A DNA stretch of 64,000 bases from an uncultured Flavobacteriaceae bacterium. Its GTDB lineage: Bacteria > Bacteroidota > Bacteroidia > Flavobacteriales > Flavobacteriaceae. A program made the translations under genes and the position numbers. The stretch spans positions 1-64,000 of the forward strand of contig CAJJDI010000010.1 in NCBI GenBank assembly GCA_905182835.1, in the 5' to 3' direction. Below, piece by piece: positions 8,362 to 17,319 of this stretch. The notes beneath the pieces were generated by a model that saw only the letters and a list, made by a program, of their open reading frames with translations, searched no databases and had not been told where the DNA came from. How positions within the stretch are numbered: position 1 is the first letter of the stretch; each line of letters opens with the position of its first letter.

Positions 8362-9309
8362 ATGGATATATCTATTGTTATCCCATTATTAAATGAAAGT
8401 GAATCTTTAGAAGAACTAAGTCTTAAGATAGACTCAGTAATGAAAGAGAATTCATTCAATTATGAAGTGATATATGTGGATGATGGTAGTACTGATAATT
8501 CTTGGGAGGTAATTAGAAATATTTGTGATAAAAACAAATCCTTTAAAGCAATAAAGTTTTTGAAAAATTACGGAAAATCTCAAGCATTACATGCTGGCTT
8601 TAATACTGCAAACGGTAAAGTGGTTTTCACGATGGATGCTGACCTTCAAGATGATCCAGAAGAAATACCAGAGATATACGATCTGATTATTAAAAAAAAT
8701 CTTGATTTAGTTTCGGGATGGAAGAAAAAAAGATTTGATCCTTTAATTACAAAAAACCTTCCTTCTAAAATCTTCAACCTTTGCGCTAGAATCACATCTG
8801 GAATTAAATTAAACGATTTTAATTGTGGACTAAAAGGTTATAGGAAAGAAGTTGTTAAAAACATTAATGTATATGGAGAAATGCATCGATATATCCCTAT
8901 ACTTGCTAGCAATGAAGGTTATAACAAAATTGAAGAAAAAATCATTAAACATAGACCTAGAAAATATGGTAAAACAAAATTTGGGATGAATAGATTTACT
9001 CACGGTTTTTTAGACCTTATAACCATATGGTTTTTATCTAGATTCGGTAAAAGACCGATGCATTTTTTTGGTGCTATAGGTGCGATAATGTTAATTATAG
9101 GTTTTTTGTTTGCAGCATACTTAGGAGTCGATAAAATATATTTCAACCCTAATAGTAGGCTAATAACTGAAAAGCCTGAGTTCTTCATTAGCTTAACAAC
9201 TATGATTCTTGGAAGTCAATTTTTTGTAGCTGGTTTTATAGGAGAAATGATAACTAGAAATAATCAAAACAAAAAATATTACAATATAGAAACTGTTATT
9301 AACAGCTAA
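8362..9309 (+). CDS. Family 2 glycosyltransferase, polyprenyl-phosphate mannosyl/glucosyltransferase type
   Basis: 315 residues. The GT-A catalytic domain begins IVIPLLNESESLEEL, with VIYVDDGSTDNSW (nucleotide-sugar binding Asp) near 38-50 and the metal-binding MDADLQDDPEEI near 93-104. QALHAGFNTA and the later C-G-L-K-G-Y-R segment fit the DPM1/GtrB/ArnC group. Two C-terminal membrane helices (about 234-255 and 271-295) anchor it at the inner membrane, as in GtrB. It probably transfers a sugar to undecaprenyl phosphate for glycan modification; the sugar is not readable. It is flanked by DUF4199 and, 59 nt downstream, a phosphohexomutase that may supply its sugar phosphate. Confidence 0.9.
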   Translation: MDISIVIPLLNESESLEELSLKIDSVMKENSFNYEVIYVDDGSTDNSWEVIRNICDKNKSFKAIKFLKNYGKSQALHAGFNTANGKVVFTMDADLQDDPEEIPEIYDLIIKKNLDLVSGWKKKRFDPLITKNLPSKIFNLCARITSGIKLNDFNCGLKGYRKEVVKNINVYGEMHRYIPILASNEGYNKIEEKIIKHRPRKYGKTKFGMNRFTHGFLDLITIWFLSRFGKRPMHFFGAIGAIMLIIGFLFAAYLGVDKIYFNPNSRLITEKPEFFISLTTMILGSQFFVAGFIGEMITRNNQNKKYYNIETVINS

Positions 9310-9368
9310 TTATATTTTGTAGTTAAAGACTTCGCATTTATTTAAAAATAAGATTCAAAACATATAGA

Positions 9369-11078
9369 ATGAGTTATAAAGACAAATACCAAGAGTGGCT
9401 AAAATTACCTTTTGACAATACTACAATTGAGGAAACTAAATCTTTACTTAATAATGAAGATGAACTTGAAGATAGTTTTTATAAAAATTTAGAGTTTGGA
9501 ACTGGAGGTATGAGAGGCTTAATGGGAGTTGGCACTAATAGAATAAATAAGTACACTCTCGGAAAAAACACTCAAGGTCTTAGTAATTATTTGATGAAAG
9601 TGTTTAAAAGTAATATATCGGTAGCTATTGCTTATGATTGTAGAAATAATAGTAAAGAATTAGCTAAGGTAGTGGCGGATGTATTTTCTGCAAATAACAT
9701 TAAAGTATATTTATTTAGTGATTTAAGACCTACTCCTGAATTATCTTTTGCATTAAAACATTTAAAATGTCAATGTGGTATAGTTTTAACAGCATCTCAC
9801 AATCCACCAGAATATAATGGTTATAAAGTTTATTGGGAAGATGGAGGTCAAATTGTCCCTCCTGAAGATCAAAATATTATAAACGAAATTAATAAACTGG
9901 GTTATAGGGAAATAAAATTCAAATCAAATAGTAATTTAATTGAATACATAGACAAAGAAGTTGATGATGTTTTTATTAAAAACAGTATTCAAAACGGAAA
10001 ATTGTCCGATAATAAAGAAATTAAAAATAAATTAAACATAGTTTTTACTTCATTACACGGTACATCAATAACTTTAATCCCTGAAGTTTTAAAAAAAGCT
10101 GGATTTAATAATGTATATATAGTTGAAGAGCAAAAGATACCAGATGGTAATTTCCCAACTGTAAAATCCCCTAATCCAGAAGAGACTGAAGCTTTAGATA
10201 TGGCTTTAAAGCTAGGTAATAAACACAATGCAGATATAGTCATAGGAACAGATCCAGATGGAGATAGGTTTGGAATAGCTGTTAGAAATAATAGCAATGA
10301 ATTGGTTTTGTTAAATGGAAATGAAGTTATGGCCATATTAATAGAATACTTATGTCAAAAATGGAAAGTCGAAAACAAATTAAATGGAAATCAATTTATA
10401 GGATCTACTATTGTTTCCACTCCATTAATAGATAAAATAGCCAAGGCATATAATATTGAATGTAAATTAGGGCTAACTGGTTTTAAATGGATCGCTAAAA
10501 TGATTAAAGACTTTCCTGAGTTAGATTTTATTGGAGGAGGTGAAGAAAGTTTTGGTTTTATGGTTGGAGATTTCGTAAGAGATAAAGATGCAATCACTTC
10601 TACTCTACTTTCTTGTGAAATTGCAGCACTATTAAAAAATGAAGGAAATAGCATATACTCAAAATTACAAGATATCCACATGAAATATGGGCTATATAAA
10701 GAAGAGTTGATTTCTTTAACTAAAAAGGGTATACATGGGAATAAAGAGATAAATAACATAATGAATAGTTTTAGGAATGAGCCACCCAAAACAATTGGCA
10801 ATTCACAAATTATTAAAATTGATGATTTTGAATCTTCCACTTCAATAGATTGTAAGACTAATTCCAAAGCAAAAATTTTATTACCAAAATCAAATGTTTT
10901 AATCTTCACAACATTAGACGGCACAAAAGTAGCGCTAAGACCTAGTGGAACTGAACCGAAAATTAAGTTCTATATTAGCGTTAATGAAAAAGTAAACGAA
11001 GAGGAAAGTTATAGCAGCACAGAGTACTTATTAAAGAAGAAAATCAAACAAATAGTTTTAGAATTAAAAATAGATTAA
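9369..11078 (+). CDS. Phosphoglucomutase/phosphomannomutase family protein
   Basis: 569 residues. Interconverts hexose-1- and hexose-6-phosphates in the cytoplasm. The four family loops are all present: phosphoserine loop TASHNPPEYNGY (S143), metal loop GTDPDGDRFG (about 297-306), sugar loop GGGEESFGFM (about 393) and phosphate loop RPSGTEPKIKFY (near residue 525). The length matches long-form PgcA/Pgm2-type enzymes. Substrate preference between glucose and mannose (or deoxyribose/ribose) phosphates cannot be decided. The stop TAA overlaps the ATG of the ABC exporter by one base (TAATG), indicating translational coupling. Confidence 0.95.
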   Translation: MSYKDKYQEWLKLPFDNTTIEETKSLLNNEDELEDSFYKNLEFGTGGMRGLMGVGTNRINKYTLGKNTQGLSNYLMKVFKSNISVAIAYDCRNNSKELAKVVADVFSANNIKVYLFSDLRPTPELSFALKHLKCQCGIVLTASHNPPEYNGYKVYWEDGGQIVPPEDQNIINEINKLGYREIKFKSNSNLIEYIDKEVDDVFIKNSIQNGKLSDNKEIKNKLNIVFTSLHGTSITLIPEVLKKAGFNNVYIVEEQKIPDGNFPTVKSPNPEETEALDMALKLGNKHNADIVIGTDPDGDRFGIAVRNNSNELVLLNGNEVMAILIEYLCQKWKVENKLNGNQFIGSTIVSTPLIDKIAKAYNIECKLGLTGFKWIAKMIKDFPELDFIGGGEESFGFMVGDFVRDKDAITSTLLSCEIAALLKNEGNSIYSKLQDIHMKYGLYKEELISLTKKGIHGNKEINNIMNSFRNEPPKTIGNSQIIKIDDFESSTSIDCKTNSKAKILLPKSNVLIFTTLDGTKVALRPSGTEPKIKFYISVNEKVNEEESYSSTEYLLKKKIKQIVLELKID

Positions 11079-12904
11079 TGGGATATTTTACAAAAATATT
11101 AAAGTATGCGATTCCATACAAACACTTCGCTTTATTAAATATTATTTCGAATATTTTTTATGCTCTATTCGGTACATTATCTATGATTTCACTATTCCCG
11201 ATGCTTAAAGTTTTATTCAATCAAACAGAAACATTAAGCCAAGCTCCTATATGGAGTGGTATTGGAAATATCGTTGAATACGGAGAGGGATATCTTAACT
11301 ACTATGTTACAATAAAGAAAAATGAAGGAAGTGATGATGTCTTAGTCTTTATGATATTAATTATTGTAATTACATTTTTACTAAAAAATCTATTTAACTA
11401 CTTATCGTTGTTTTTTATTACATATCTAAGAAATGGAGTTATAAGAGATTTAAGAAATGACTTGTATGATAAAATGACTGAATTATCGGTCTCTTATTAT
11501 TCTGAAAAAAGGAAAGGAGATATATTATCTAGAATTTCATCTGACGTAATTGAACTTCAGGTTTCATTTTTAGGAATATTAGAATTAATAGTAAAAGAGC
11601 CATTGATGATAATCTTTACATTAGTAGCAATGGTACTTATAAATAGTGAACTTGCTCTTTTTGTATTTATTTTTATACCTATTTCTGGATTAATAATATC
11701 ATTCATTGGTAAATCTTTAAAAAGAAAATCTAAAAAAGTTCAAGAAGAACAAGGCCTGTTTTTATCACTTGTGGATGAGACATTAAATGGCTTAAAAATT
11801 ATTAAAAGTTTTACTTCAGAAAGTTTATTCAAAAAAAAATTTAATAATTCAACGAGAAAATATTATAACTTTTCAAATAGTCTACTAAATAGAACAAACC
11901 TTGCAGGTCCAATAAGTGAGTTTTTAGGGATTTGTTCAATAACTATTTTACTTTGGTATGGAGGGCAAATGGTTCTAGAAGAAAAATCATTAGATGCTAG
12001 TTCTTTTATGGTTTTTTTAGGATTAGCATACAATATTCTAACACCATTCAAAGCCATTAGTAAAGCAAGCTACAAGGTAAAAAAAGGAAATGCAGCAGCA
12101 GAAAGAGTAATTCATGTTTTAGTAAACAAATCGCAAATAAATGACCCTAAAGACAATAAAATTATTTCAACTTTTGATAACTCAATCCAGTTTAATAATG
12201 TGAACTTTAGCTATAATAATGAAAATGCAATCAAAGAATTTAGTTTTGAATTAAAAAAAGGGGAAACTCTAGCTTTAGTTGGACAATCTGGGAGTGGTAA
12301 ATCAACCATGGCAAATCTAGTCAATAGATTTTATGATGTTAATCATGGTGAAATAATGATTGATAAAATAAATATTAAAGATGTAACAAAAAACAGTTTA
12401 AGAAAATTAATAGGTCTTGTAACCCAGGATTCTATATTATTTAATGATAGTATTAAAAATAATTTAATTGTAGCTAAAAATGATGCTACTGATGATGAAA
12501 TTATTAATGCTTTAAAAATCGCTAATGCTTGGGAGTTCGTAAAAGATTTGGAGGATGGTATCCATCACAATGTAGGAGATTCAGGAAACAAGCTTTCTGG
12601 GGGGCAGAAGCAAAGAATTAGTATCGCAAGAGCCGTTTTAAAAAACCCTCCAATCATGGTTCTTGATGAGGCTACATCAGCTTTAGACACAGAGAGTGAG
12701 AAGATAGTGCAAGATGCACTAGAAAATATGATGAAAAACAGGACTTCTATTGTTATTGCTCACAGACTTTCGACAATTAAAAATGCTGACTATATAATTG
12801 TGCTAGACAAGGGACTAATAGTTGAAAAAGGTAATCACAATGATTTAATGAAGCTAAAAGGGCTATACCATAACCTGGTTGAAATGCAAACAATTGATGA
12901 ATGA
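11078..12904 (+). CDS. MsbA-like ABC exporter, fused permease and ATPase
   Basis: 608 residues. The N-terminal transmembrane domain (about 1-330) has six helices. The nucleotide-binding domain (about 370-608) shows Walker A GQSGSGKST, Q-loop VTQDS, signature LSGGQKQR, Walker B IMVLDEATS and the H-loop IAHRLS. This is the half-transporter architecture that works as a homodimer, as in the lipid A flippase MsbA. Given the upstream glycosyltransferase and phosphohexomutase, a lipid-linked glycan or lipopolysaccharide precursor is a reasonable cargo, but that is inference. The start overlaps the previous stop (TAATG), and the stop overlaps the next ATG (ATGA at 12901-12904). Confidence 0.93.
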   Translation: MGYFTKILKYAIPYKHFALLNIISNIFYALFGTLSMISLFPMLKVLFNQTETLSQAPIWSGIGNIVEYGEGYLNYYVTIKKNEGSDDVLVFMILIIVITFLLKNLFNYLSLFFITYLRNGVIRDLRNDLYDKMTELSVSYYSEKRKGDILSRISSDVIELQVSFLGILELIVKEPLMIIFTLVAMVLINSELALFVFIFIPISGLIISFIGKSLKRKSKKVQEEQGLFLSLVDETLNGLKIIKSFTSESLFKKKFNNSTRKYYNFSNSLLNRTNLAGPISEFLGICSITILLWYGGQMVLEEKSLDASSFMVFLGLAYNILTPFKAISKASYKVKKGNAAAERVIHVLVNKSQINDPKDNKIISTFDNSIQFNNVNFSYNNENAIKEFSFELKKGETLALVGQSGSGKSTMANLVNRFYDVNHGEIMIDKINIKDVTKNSLRKLIGLVTQDSILFNDSIKNNLIVAKNDATDDEIINALKIANAWEFVKDLEDGIHHNVGDSGNKLSGGQKQRISIARAVLKNPPIMVLDEATSALDTESEKIVQDALENMMKNRTSIVIAHRLSTIKNADYIIVLDKGLIVEKGNHNDLMKLKGLYHNLVEMQTIDE

Positions 12905-13557
12905 TTATATTATTCAAATATATAATACCAGTTTTATTATTCAATTATAACTTAATAACTTTTGATGAAAAAGAATTGTTAATTGAGTTAAACTATAATC
13001 AAGAAAAAATAGTTTTAAACAAGTCTTATAATAATATTCAATTAGATGATTTCAGTATTAGTAAACTTCAATTTTATATTTCAAATTTAAAATTTTATTT
13101 AAATAATAAAGAGGTTTTAGAATTTGATAAAAAACATATTTTAATTGATATTGAAGATGAGAGTTCACTAAAGATATTAATCCCAAGTAAATTACTGTTT
13201 GATGAGCTCTCATTTAATTTAGGAATTGATGAAGAAACCAATAAAAGTGGCGCAAAAGGTGGTGATTTAGATCCTATTTTAGGTATGTATTGGACTTGGA
13301 ATAGTGGTTATATTAATTTTAAGGCAGAAGGTATATATAATAACAATAATGAATTCTTATATCATATTGGAGGATTCATGAAGCCATATAACGCCTTGCA
13401 ACTAATTAAAATAGATTTATCTAGTGTAAATAAAAATAAGCTCATGTTGAATTTTGATGAGTTTTTCAACAACATAGATTTTAGTTTAAGTAAAATACTT
13501 TCTCCTGGTAAAAATGCAGTAAAACTCTCCAGTTTACTTGCAAAATCTATTAACTAA
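12901..13557 (+). CDS. MbnP-family copper-binding protein
   Basis: 218 residues with a hydrophobic N-terminus (about 1-20), probably an export signal. The core reads FNLGIDEETNKSGAKGGDLDP, then GMYWTWNSGYINFKAEG (W131, W133) and FLYHIGGF (H155), which I recognise as the MbnP family. In methanotroph MbnP, a partner dihaem enzyme, MbnH, oxidises a tryptophan to kynurenine to build a copper site; related CorA and MopE proteins also bind copper through kynurenine. The W-x-W motif here is the natural candidate, though which residue would be modified is inferred. The next gene is an MbnH-like dihaem protein, supporting the pairing. The start overlaps the ABC exporter stop as ATGA. Confidence 0.85.
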   Translation: MIILFKYIIPVLLFNYNLITFDEKELLIELNYNQEKIVLNKSYNNIQLDDFSISKLQFYISNLKFYLNNKEVLEFDKKHILIDIEDESSLKILIPSKLLFDELSFNLGIDEETNKSGAKGGDLDPILGMYWTWNSGYINFKAEGIYNNNNEFLYHIGGFMKPYNALQLIKIDLSSVNKNKLMLNFDEFFNNIDFSLSKILSPGKNAVKLSSLLAKSIN

Positions 13558-13558
13558 A

Positions 13559-14575
13559 ATGAAGAAATCAATTTCAATTATTTTAGTCTTATTTGTTAGT
13601 ATATTATTAATTTTTCTATTTGACATCAAGAATTCAACCAGTTTGAATTATCCAAAATATTTTCCAAAAATAGAATATGATTTATCTAAAAATCCAATTA
13701 ATAAAGATAAAATTGAATTAGGTAAAATATTGTTCTATGATCCTATTTTATCTAAAAATAATCAGATTTCTTGCGCCTCATGCCACTCTTCATATAACGC
13801 ATTTGCACACACTGATCACAAACTAAGTCATGGAATAAATGATGAAATAGGAATTAGAAATGCACCTGCTCTATTTAATTTAGCATGGCAAAAAGAATTT
13901 ATGTGGGACGGAGCAATAAATCACTTAGATATGCAGGCATTGGCGCCTATTAATAGTGAAATTGAAATGGGTGAGAATACAAGAAATTTAATATCTAAAT
14001 TACAAAAAACTAATTATTATCCTGAATTATTTTATTCCGCTTTTGGAGATAGTATAATAAAGACAGAATATCTTTTAAAATCCTTATCACAATTCCAATT
14101 AACACTGATTTCATCTAATTCTAAATATGATTCTGTGATCAAAGGGGAAGCAAAATTTTCTGATAAAGAAAAAAGAGGGCATGAATTATTTAAAAATAAC
14201 TGTAACAGCTGCCACACAGAACCAATGTTTACAAACTATGAATATAAAAAAAATGGTATTAAGGAAGATTCTATACTTAAAGATTTTGGCAGATATAATA
14301 TAACCGAAAACATTAATGATAAATATCTATTTAAAGTTCCATCATTAAGAAATTTAAAATATTCTTACCCATATATGCATGATGGAAGGTTTGAAAAATT
14401 ACAATTTGTAATTAATCATTATTCTGAGATTAATATTGATAATAATTTGATACATTTAAATAACAAAGAAAAAGTTGACTTAACAGCTTTTCTTTTAACT
14501 TTAAATGATAAAGAATTCACCTTAAATAAGAATCATAAATTTCCATTAAAATTGATTGAAACCTTATATCAGTAG
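13559..14575 (+). CDS. MbnH-like dihaem cytochrome c peroxidase family protein
   Basis: 338 residues from the ATG at 13559, one base after the MbnP stop. That start gives a clear signal anchor (MKKSISIILVLFVSILLIF); an in-frame ATG at 13538 would add seven residues before it. Two c-type haem sites are visible: CASCH (C72, C75, H76) and CNSCH (C215, C218, H219). PYMHDGRFE (about 271-279) is the typical late motif of the CCP/MauG family, and FMWDG (about 114-118) is a candidate aromatic relay residue. Members next to MbnP genes oxidise tryptophan on the partner rather than detoxify peroxide. A plain peroxidase role cannot be excluded. Acts outside the inner membrane. Confidence 0.9.
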   Translation: MKKSISIILVLFVSILLIFLFDIKNSTSLNYPKYFPKIEYDLSKNPINKDKIELGKILFYDPILSKNNQISCASCHSSYNAFAHTDHKLSHGINDEIGIRNAPALFNLAWQKEFMWDGAINHLDMQALAPINSEIEMGENTRNLISKLQKTNYYPELFYSAFGDSIIKTEYLLKSLSQFQLTLISSNSKYDSVIKGEAKFSDKEKRGHELFKNNCNSCHTEPMFTNYEYKKNGIKEDSILKDFGRYNITENINDKYLFKVPSLRNLKYSYPYMHDGRFEKLQFVINHYSEINIDNNLIHLNNKEKVDLTAFLLTLNDKEFTLNKNHKFPLKLIETLYQ

Positions 14576-14624
14576 TTGCAAAATACTTATTATTCATATT
14601 TTTAAACTCATTACTTATACAATT

Positions 14625-14645
14625 AGATAAAAATTCAATTTATCT
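14625..14645 (+). promoter_or_regulatory. Inverted repeat in the YHYH-gene leader, possible operator
   Basis: AGATAAA (14625-14631) and TTTATCT (14639-14645) form a perfect 7-bp inverted repeat with a 7-nt spacer. The right arm overlaps TATCTTTA (14641-14648), which differs from the -7 consensus only at the last base. A repressor site over the promoter is possible; chance in AT-rich DNA is also possible. Confidence 0.35.
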
Positions 14646-14667
14646 TTATTAAGGTTAAACTTAGCTT

Positions 14668-16038
14668 ATGAAAATTAAATTATATTATTTACTTACTTTT
14701 TTTAGTTTATCAATTTACAGTCAAGATAACCCTGTTATAACTTCATGGCTTCAAAATACCTCTGAAACAGGCTCCTATTATTTTTCTGGAAACTCTACAA
14801 CAGTTTCAAATAATATTTTAGTTAACTGTCAATCTGTGGAGTACTCCGATAATTTTGCATATATAAGTACTCAAGGAATTCCAGCATATCCTACAGGACC
14901 TTTTTCAGATGGCAATCCATCAAATGCAGAAGCTCAAAACAATATATACAAAATGCCTTTAAATCCTCAACCTAATAATGGCAACCCAACTAGTACTACA
15001 GGTGGTAATATAGGTGTATTCATAAATGGAGTTGCACTCTTTGACTATAGAGATGGTGTAGCATGGAATAATAATACAAATTATCTATGTGGAGGTCCGG
15101 GAAACCCGCCTTGTCCTGGTGGGCCTGCTGCAACCCAAAATTGGAATAGAGATGCAATTCCTGCAGAAATGGGTGGGTTTGATTGCTCTAAAGGTCATCC
15201 AGCTCAGGGAAATTATCACCACCACCAAAATCCATCTGCTTTTAAATTAGATCTAGAAGTTGTTTCTGATATATGTAATTTATATGATGCGGAAGGCTTG
15301 TATGCAATTGACTCTAACAACCACTCTCCTCTTATTGGTTTTGCTTATGATGGGTATCCAATTTATGGCGCTTATGGTTATAAAAATTCAGATGGAACAG
15401 GAGGAATAACTAGAATAAAATCTGGTTATCAATTAAAAAATATTACAAGTAGAGCAAATGGACCAGATATAAACCAAGTAGTAACAATTACTCAAGGTCC
15501 AAATACTGGAAATCAAGAAACATTGTTTTTAGGATATTTTAGAGAAGATTATGAGCATGTAGAACATACTGAAGAAGAGTATTTAGATGTACACAATGGA
15601 AGGTTTTGTATAACTCCTGAATATCCAGAGGGTACCTATGCCTATTTTGCTACAGTTGACGAGAATTGGAATTCTGCATATCCTTACGCGGTAGGGCCAA
15701 CATTTTATGGGGTCTATGAAAATAGAATAGTTAATACAATTAATGAGTCGACTAATGAGTATTTGTCAAATGATAGTTTTGAAATAAACGAGGTTGAAAT
15801 TAGCATTATACCAAACCCAGCTTCAGATTTAATTGCTGTTCAAATAAAAGATTTAATTACCAGTGATCTAGATATAACTCTATACGATATTAACGGAAAA
15901 GTTATAAAGCACAAAAGAATATATGCTGGTAGCACTATAGCCTACTTTAATGCACAAACACTATACGAAGGAGTGTATTTGATAAATATCTCTTCAAATA
16001 ATTACACTACAACAAAAAGAGTTATTGTTTCAAGATAA
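14668..16038 (+). CDS. YHYH-domain secreted protein with T9SS sorting domain
   Basis: 456 residues. An N-terminal signal peptide (cleavage near SIYSQD, about 18-19) sends it to the periplasm. A central YHYH-type domain (about 110-345) has FDCSKGHPAQGNYHHHQNP, where Y183 is followed by H184-H186, and LIGFAYDGYPIYGAYGY. The C-terminal 80 residues (IPNPASDLIAVQ ... LYDINGKVI ... GVYLINIS) form a type IX secretion sorting domain, so it is released or attached at the cell surface. The His cluster suggests metal binding. Its position directly after the MbnP/MbnH pair suggests a copper link, but the biochemical role of this family is not known to me. Separated from the upstream gene by 92 bp. Confidence 0.85.
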   Translation: MKIKLYYLLTFFSLSIYSQDNPVITSWLQNTSETGSYYFSGNSTTVSNNILVNCQSVEYSDNFAYISTQGIPAYPTGPFSDGNPSNAEAQNNIYKMPLNPQPNNGNPTSTTGGNIGVFINGVALFDYRDGVAWNNNTNYLCGGPGNPPCPGGPAATQNWNRDAIPAEMGGFDCSKGHPAQGNYHHHQNPSAFKLDLEVVSDICNLYDAEGLYAIDSNNHSPLIGFAYDGYPIYGAYGYKNSDGTGGITRIKSGYQLKNITSRANGPDINQVVTITQGPNTGNQETLFLGYFREDYEHVEHTEEEYLDVHNGRFCITPEYPEGTYAYFATVDENWNSAYPYAVGPTFYGVYENRIVNTINESTNEYLSNDSFEINEVEISIIPNPASDLIAVQIKDLITSDLDITLYDINGKVIKHKRIYAGSTIAYFNAQTLYEGVYLINISSNNYTTTKRVIVSR

Positions 16039-16065
16039 TTGACTTTTATAAATCCATATTATATT

Positions 16066-16099
16066 AAAATTAAGCATACATTTGTGTGCTTAATTTTTT
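16066..16099 (+). terminator. Terminator hairpin after the YHYH gene
   Basis: Left arm AAAATTAAGCATAC (16066-16079) pairs fully with GTGTGCTTAATTTT (16084-16097), 14 bp with one G-U pair and a 4-nt loop, running into T bases. It ends only five bases before the next ATG (16105). Confidence 0.82.
16077..16084 (+). promoter_or_regulatory. -7 promoter element inside the terminator loop
   Basis: TACATTTG matches TAnnTTTG exactly and spans the loop and loop-proximal stem of the terminator at 16066-16099. It would start transcription of the methyltransferase gene at 16105 with a leader of only about 14 nt. No TTG at -33 spacing. Confidence 0.45.
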
Positions 16100-16104
16100 A
16101 ACCA

Positions 16105-17319
16105 ATGAGATTACACAGAAATTTATGTTTAGCCGTTATTGATGGTATTTTACTCATATTTAATGAAAATGAATACGCTGACAAAGTGATTCGTAATCTA
16201 TTAAAGAGGAATAAAACATGGGGAAGTAGAGATAGAGGGTTTATTGCTGAAACCACTTACGATATAGTTAGATGGAAAAGACTATATTCAAAAATAGCTG
16301 AAGTTAAAAGTCCTTTTTCCAGAGATGACGCATGGAGACTTTTAGCAGTATGGATCATTTTAAAAGGAATAAAACTTCCAGACTGGAAGTATTTTGAAAA
16401 TACTCCCAATAGAAAAATTAAAGGAAAGTTTGACACTTTAACAAAAGAAAGAAAGTATAGAGAATCTATTCCTGATTGGATTGATGATTTAGGAGTCAAA
16501 GAATTAGGTGTCAAAAAATGGGAAAAAGAAATCTCTGCTTTGAATCAACAGGCACAGGTTGTTATAAGAACAAATACTTTAAAAATTGACAGGGAATCTC
16601 TTCAATCTAAATTAGAAGATGAAGGAGTTGAAACTACTATAAATGAGTCATATCCTGACGCATTAATATTAGACGAGAGACAAAATGTCTTTAGAACAGA
16701 AGCTTTTAAAAATGGCTGGTTTGAAGTTCAGGATGCTTCCTCTCAATTAGTTGCTCAATATCTAGATGTTAAACCAGGTATGAAAGTGGTTGATTGTTGT
16801 GCTGGAGCCGGCGGAAAAACATTGCATCTATCTGCATTAATGCAGAATAAAGGTAAATTAATAGCAATGGACATTTACGAGAGTAAATTAAAAAAATTAA
16901 AAGTAAGAGCTAAGAGAAATGGTTCACACAATATTACTATTAAAGTAATTGAATCTACAAAACCCATAAAAAAACTACATAATTCTGCTGATAGATTACT
17001 TATTGACGCTCCATGTTCTGGTTTAGGTGTTTTGAAAAGAAACCCGGATTCTAAATGGAAATTAGAAGAAGAATTCTTGACTAATATTAAAATAACTCAA
17101 CAAAAAATTCTTAGAGATTATTCAAAAATGGTTAAGCCTGGCGGTAAATTAGTTTATGCAACATGTTCAATATTGAATTCTGAAAATAATAAACAGGTGA
17201 AAGATTTCTTAAAATCTGAAAATGGCAGTGATTTTAAATTCGAAAGTGAAAATATTGTTTTATCGCATAAATCTGGATTTGATGGATTTTACATGGCATT
17301 ATTATCTAGAAATCCATGA
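16105..17319 (+). CDS. RsmB/NOP-family RNA (cytosine-5) methyltransferase
   Basis: 404 residues, cytoplasmic. An N-terminal NusB-like/RsmB-type region precedes a class I SAM methyltransferase domain. VVDCCAGAGGKTLHLSALM (228-246) binds SAM. The two catalytic cysteines of the family are C304 in DAPCSGLGVLKRNPDSKW and C354 in YATCSI. The enzyme methylates C5 of cytosine in rRNA or tRNA. The exact target (RsmB-like C967 or another site) is not decidable. It follows the terminator at 16066 and overlaps the next gene by ATGA (17316-17319). Confidence 0.93.
   Translation: MRLHRNLCLAVIDGILLIFNENEYADKVIRNLLKRNKTWGSRDRGFIAETTYDIVRWKRLYSKIAEVKSPFSRDDAWRLLAVWIILKGIKLPDWKYFENTPNRKIKGKFDTLTKERKYRESIPDWIDDLGVKELGVKKWEKEISALNQQAQVVIRTNTLKIDRESLQSKLEDEGVETTINESYPDALILDERQNVFRTEAFKNGWFEVQDASSQLVAQYLDVKPGMKVVDCCAGAGGKTLHLSALMQNKGKLIAMDIYESKLKKLKVRAKRNGSHNITIKVIESTKPIKKLHNSADRLLIDAPCSGLGVLKRNPDSKWKLEEEFLTNIKITQQKILRDYSKMVKPGGKLVYATCSILNSENNKQVKDFLKSENGSDFKFESENIVLSHKSGFDGFYMALLSRNP

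Noticed and set aside
10391-10924. Long reverse-strand open frame opposite the phosphohexomutase gene
   Set aside because: Shadow of a well-supported gene; composition and lack of family motifs argue against it. The same applies to other antisense frames over purL, marR, fadN, fadE and mutB.
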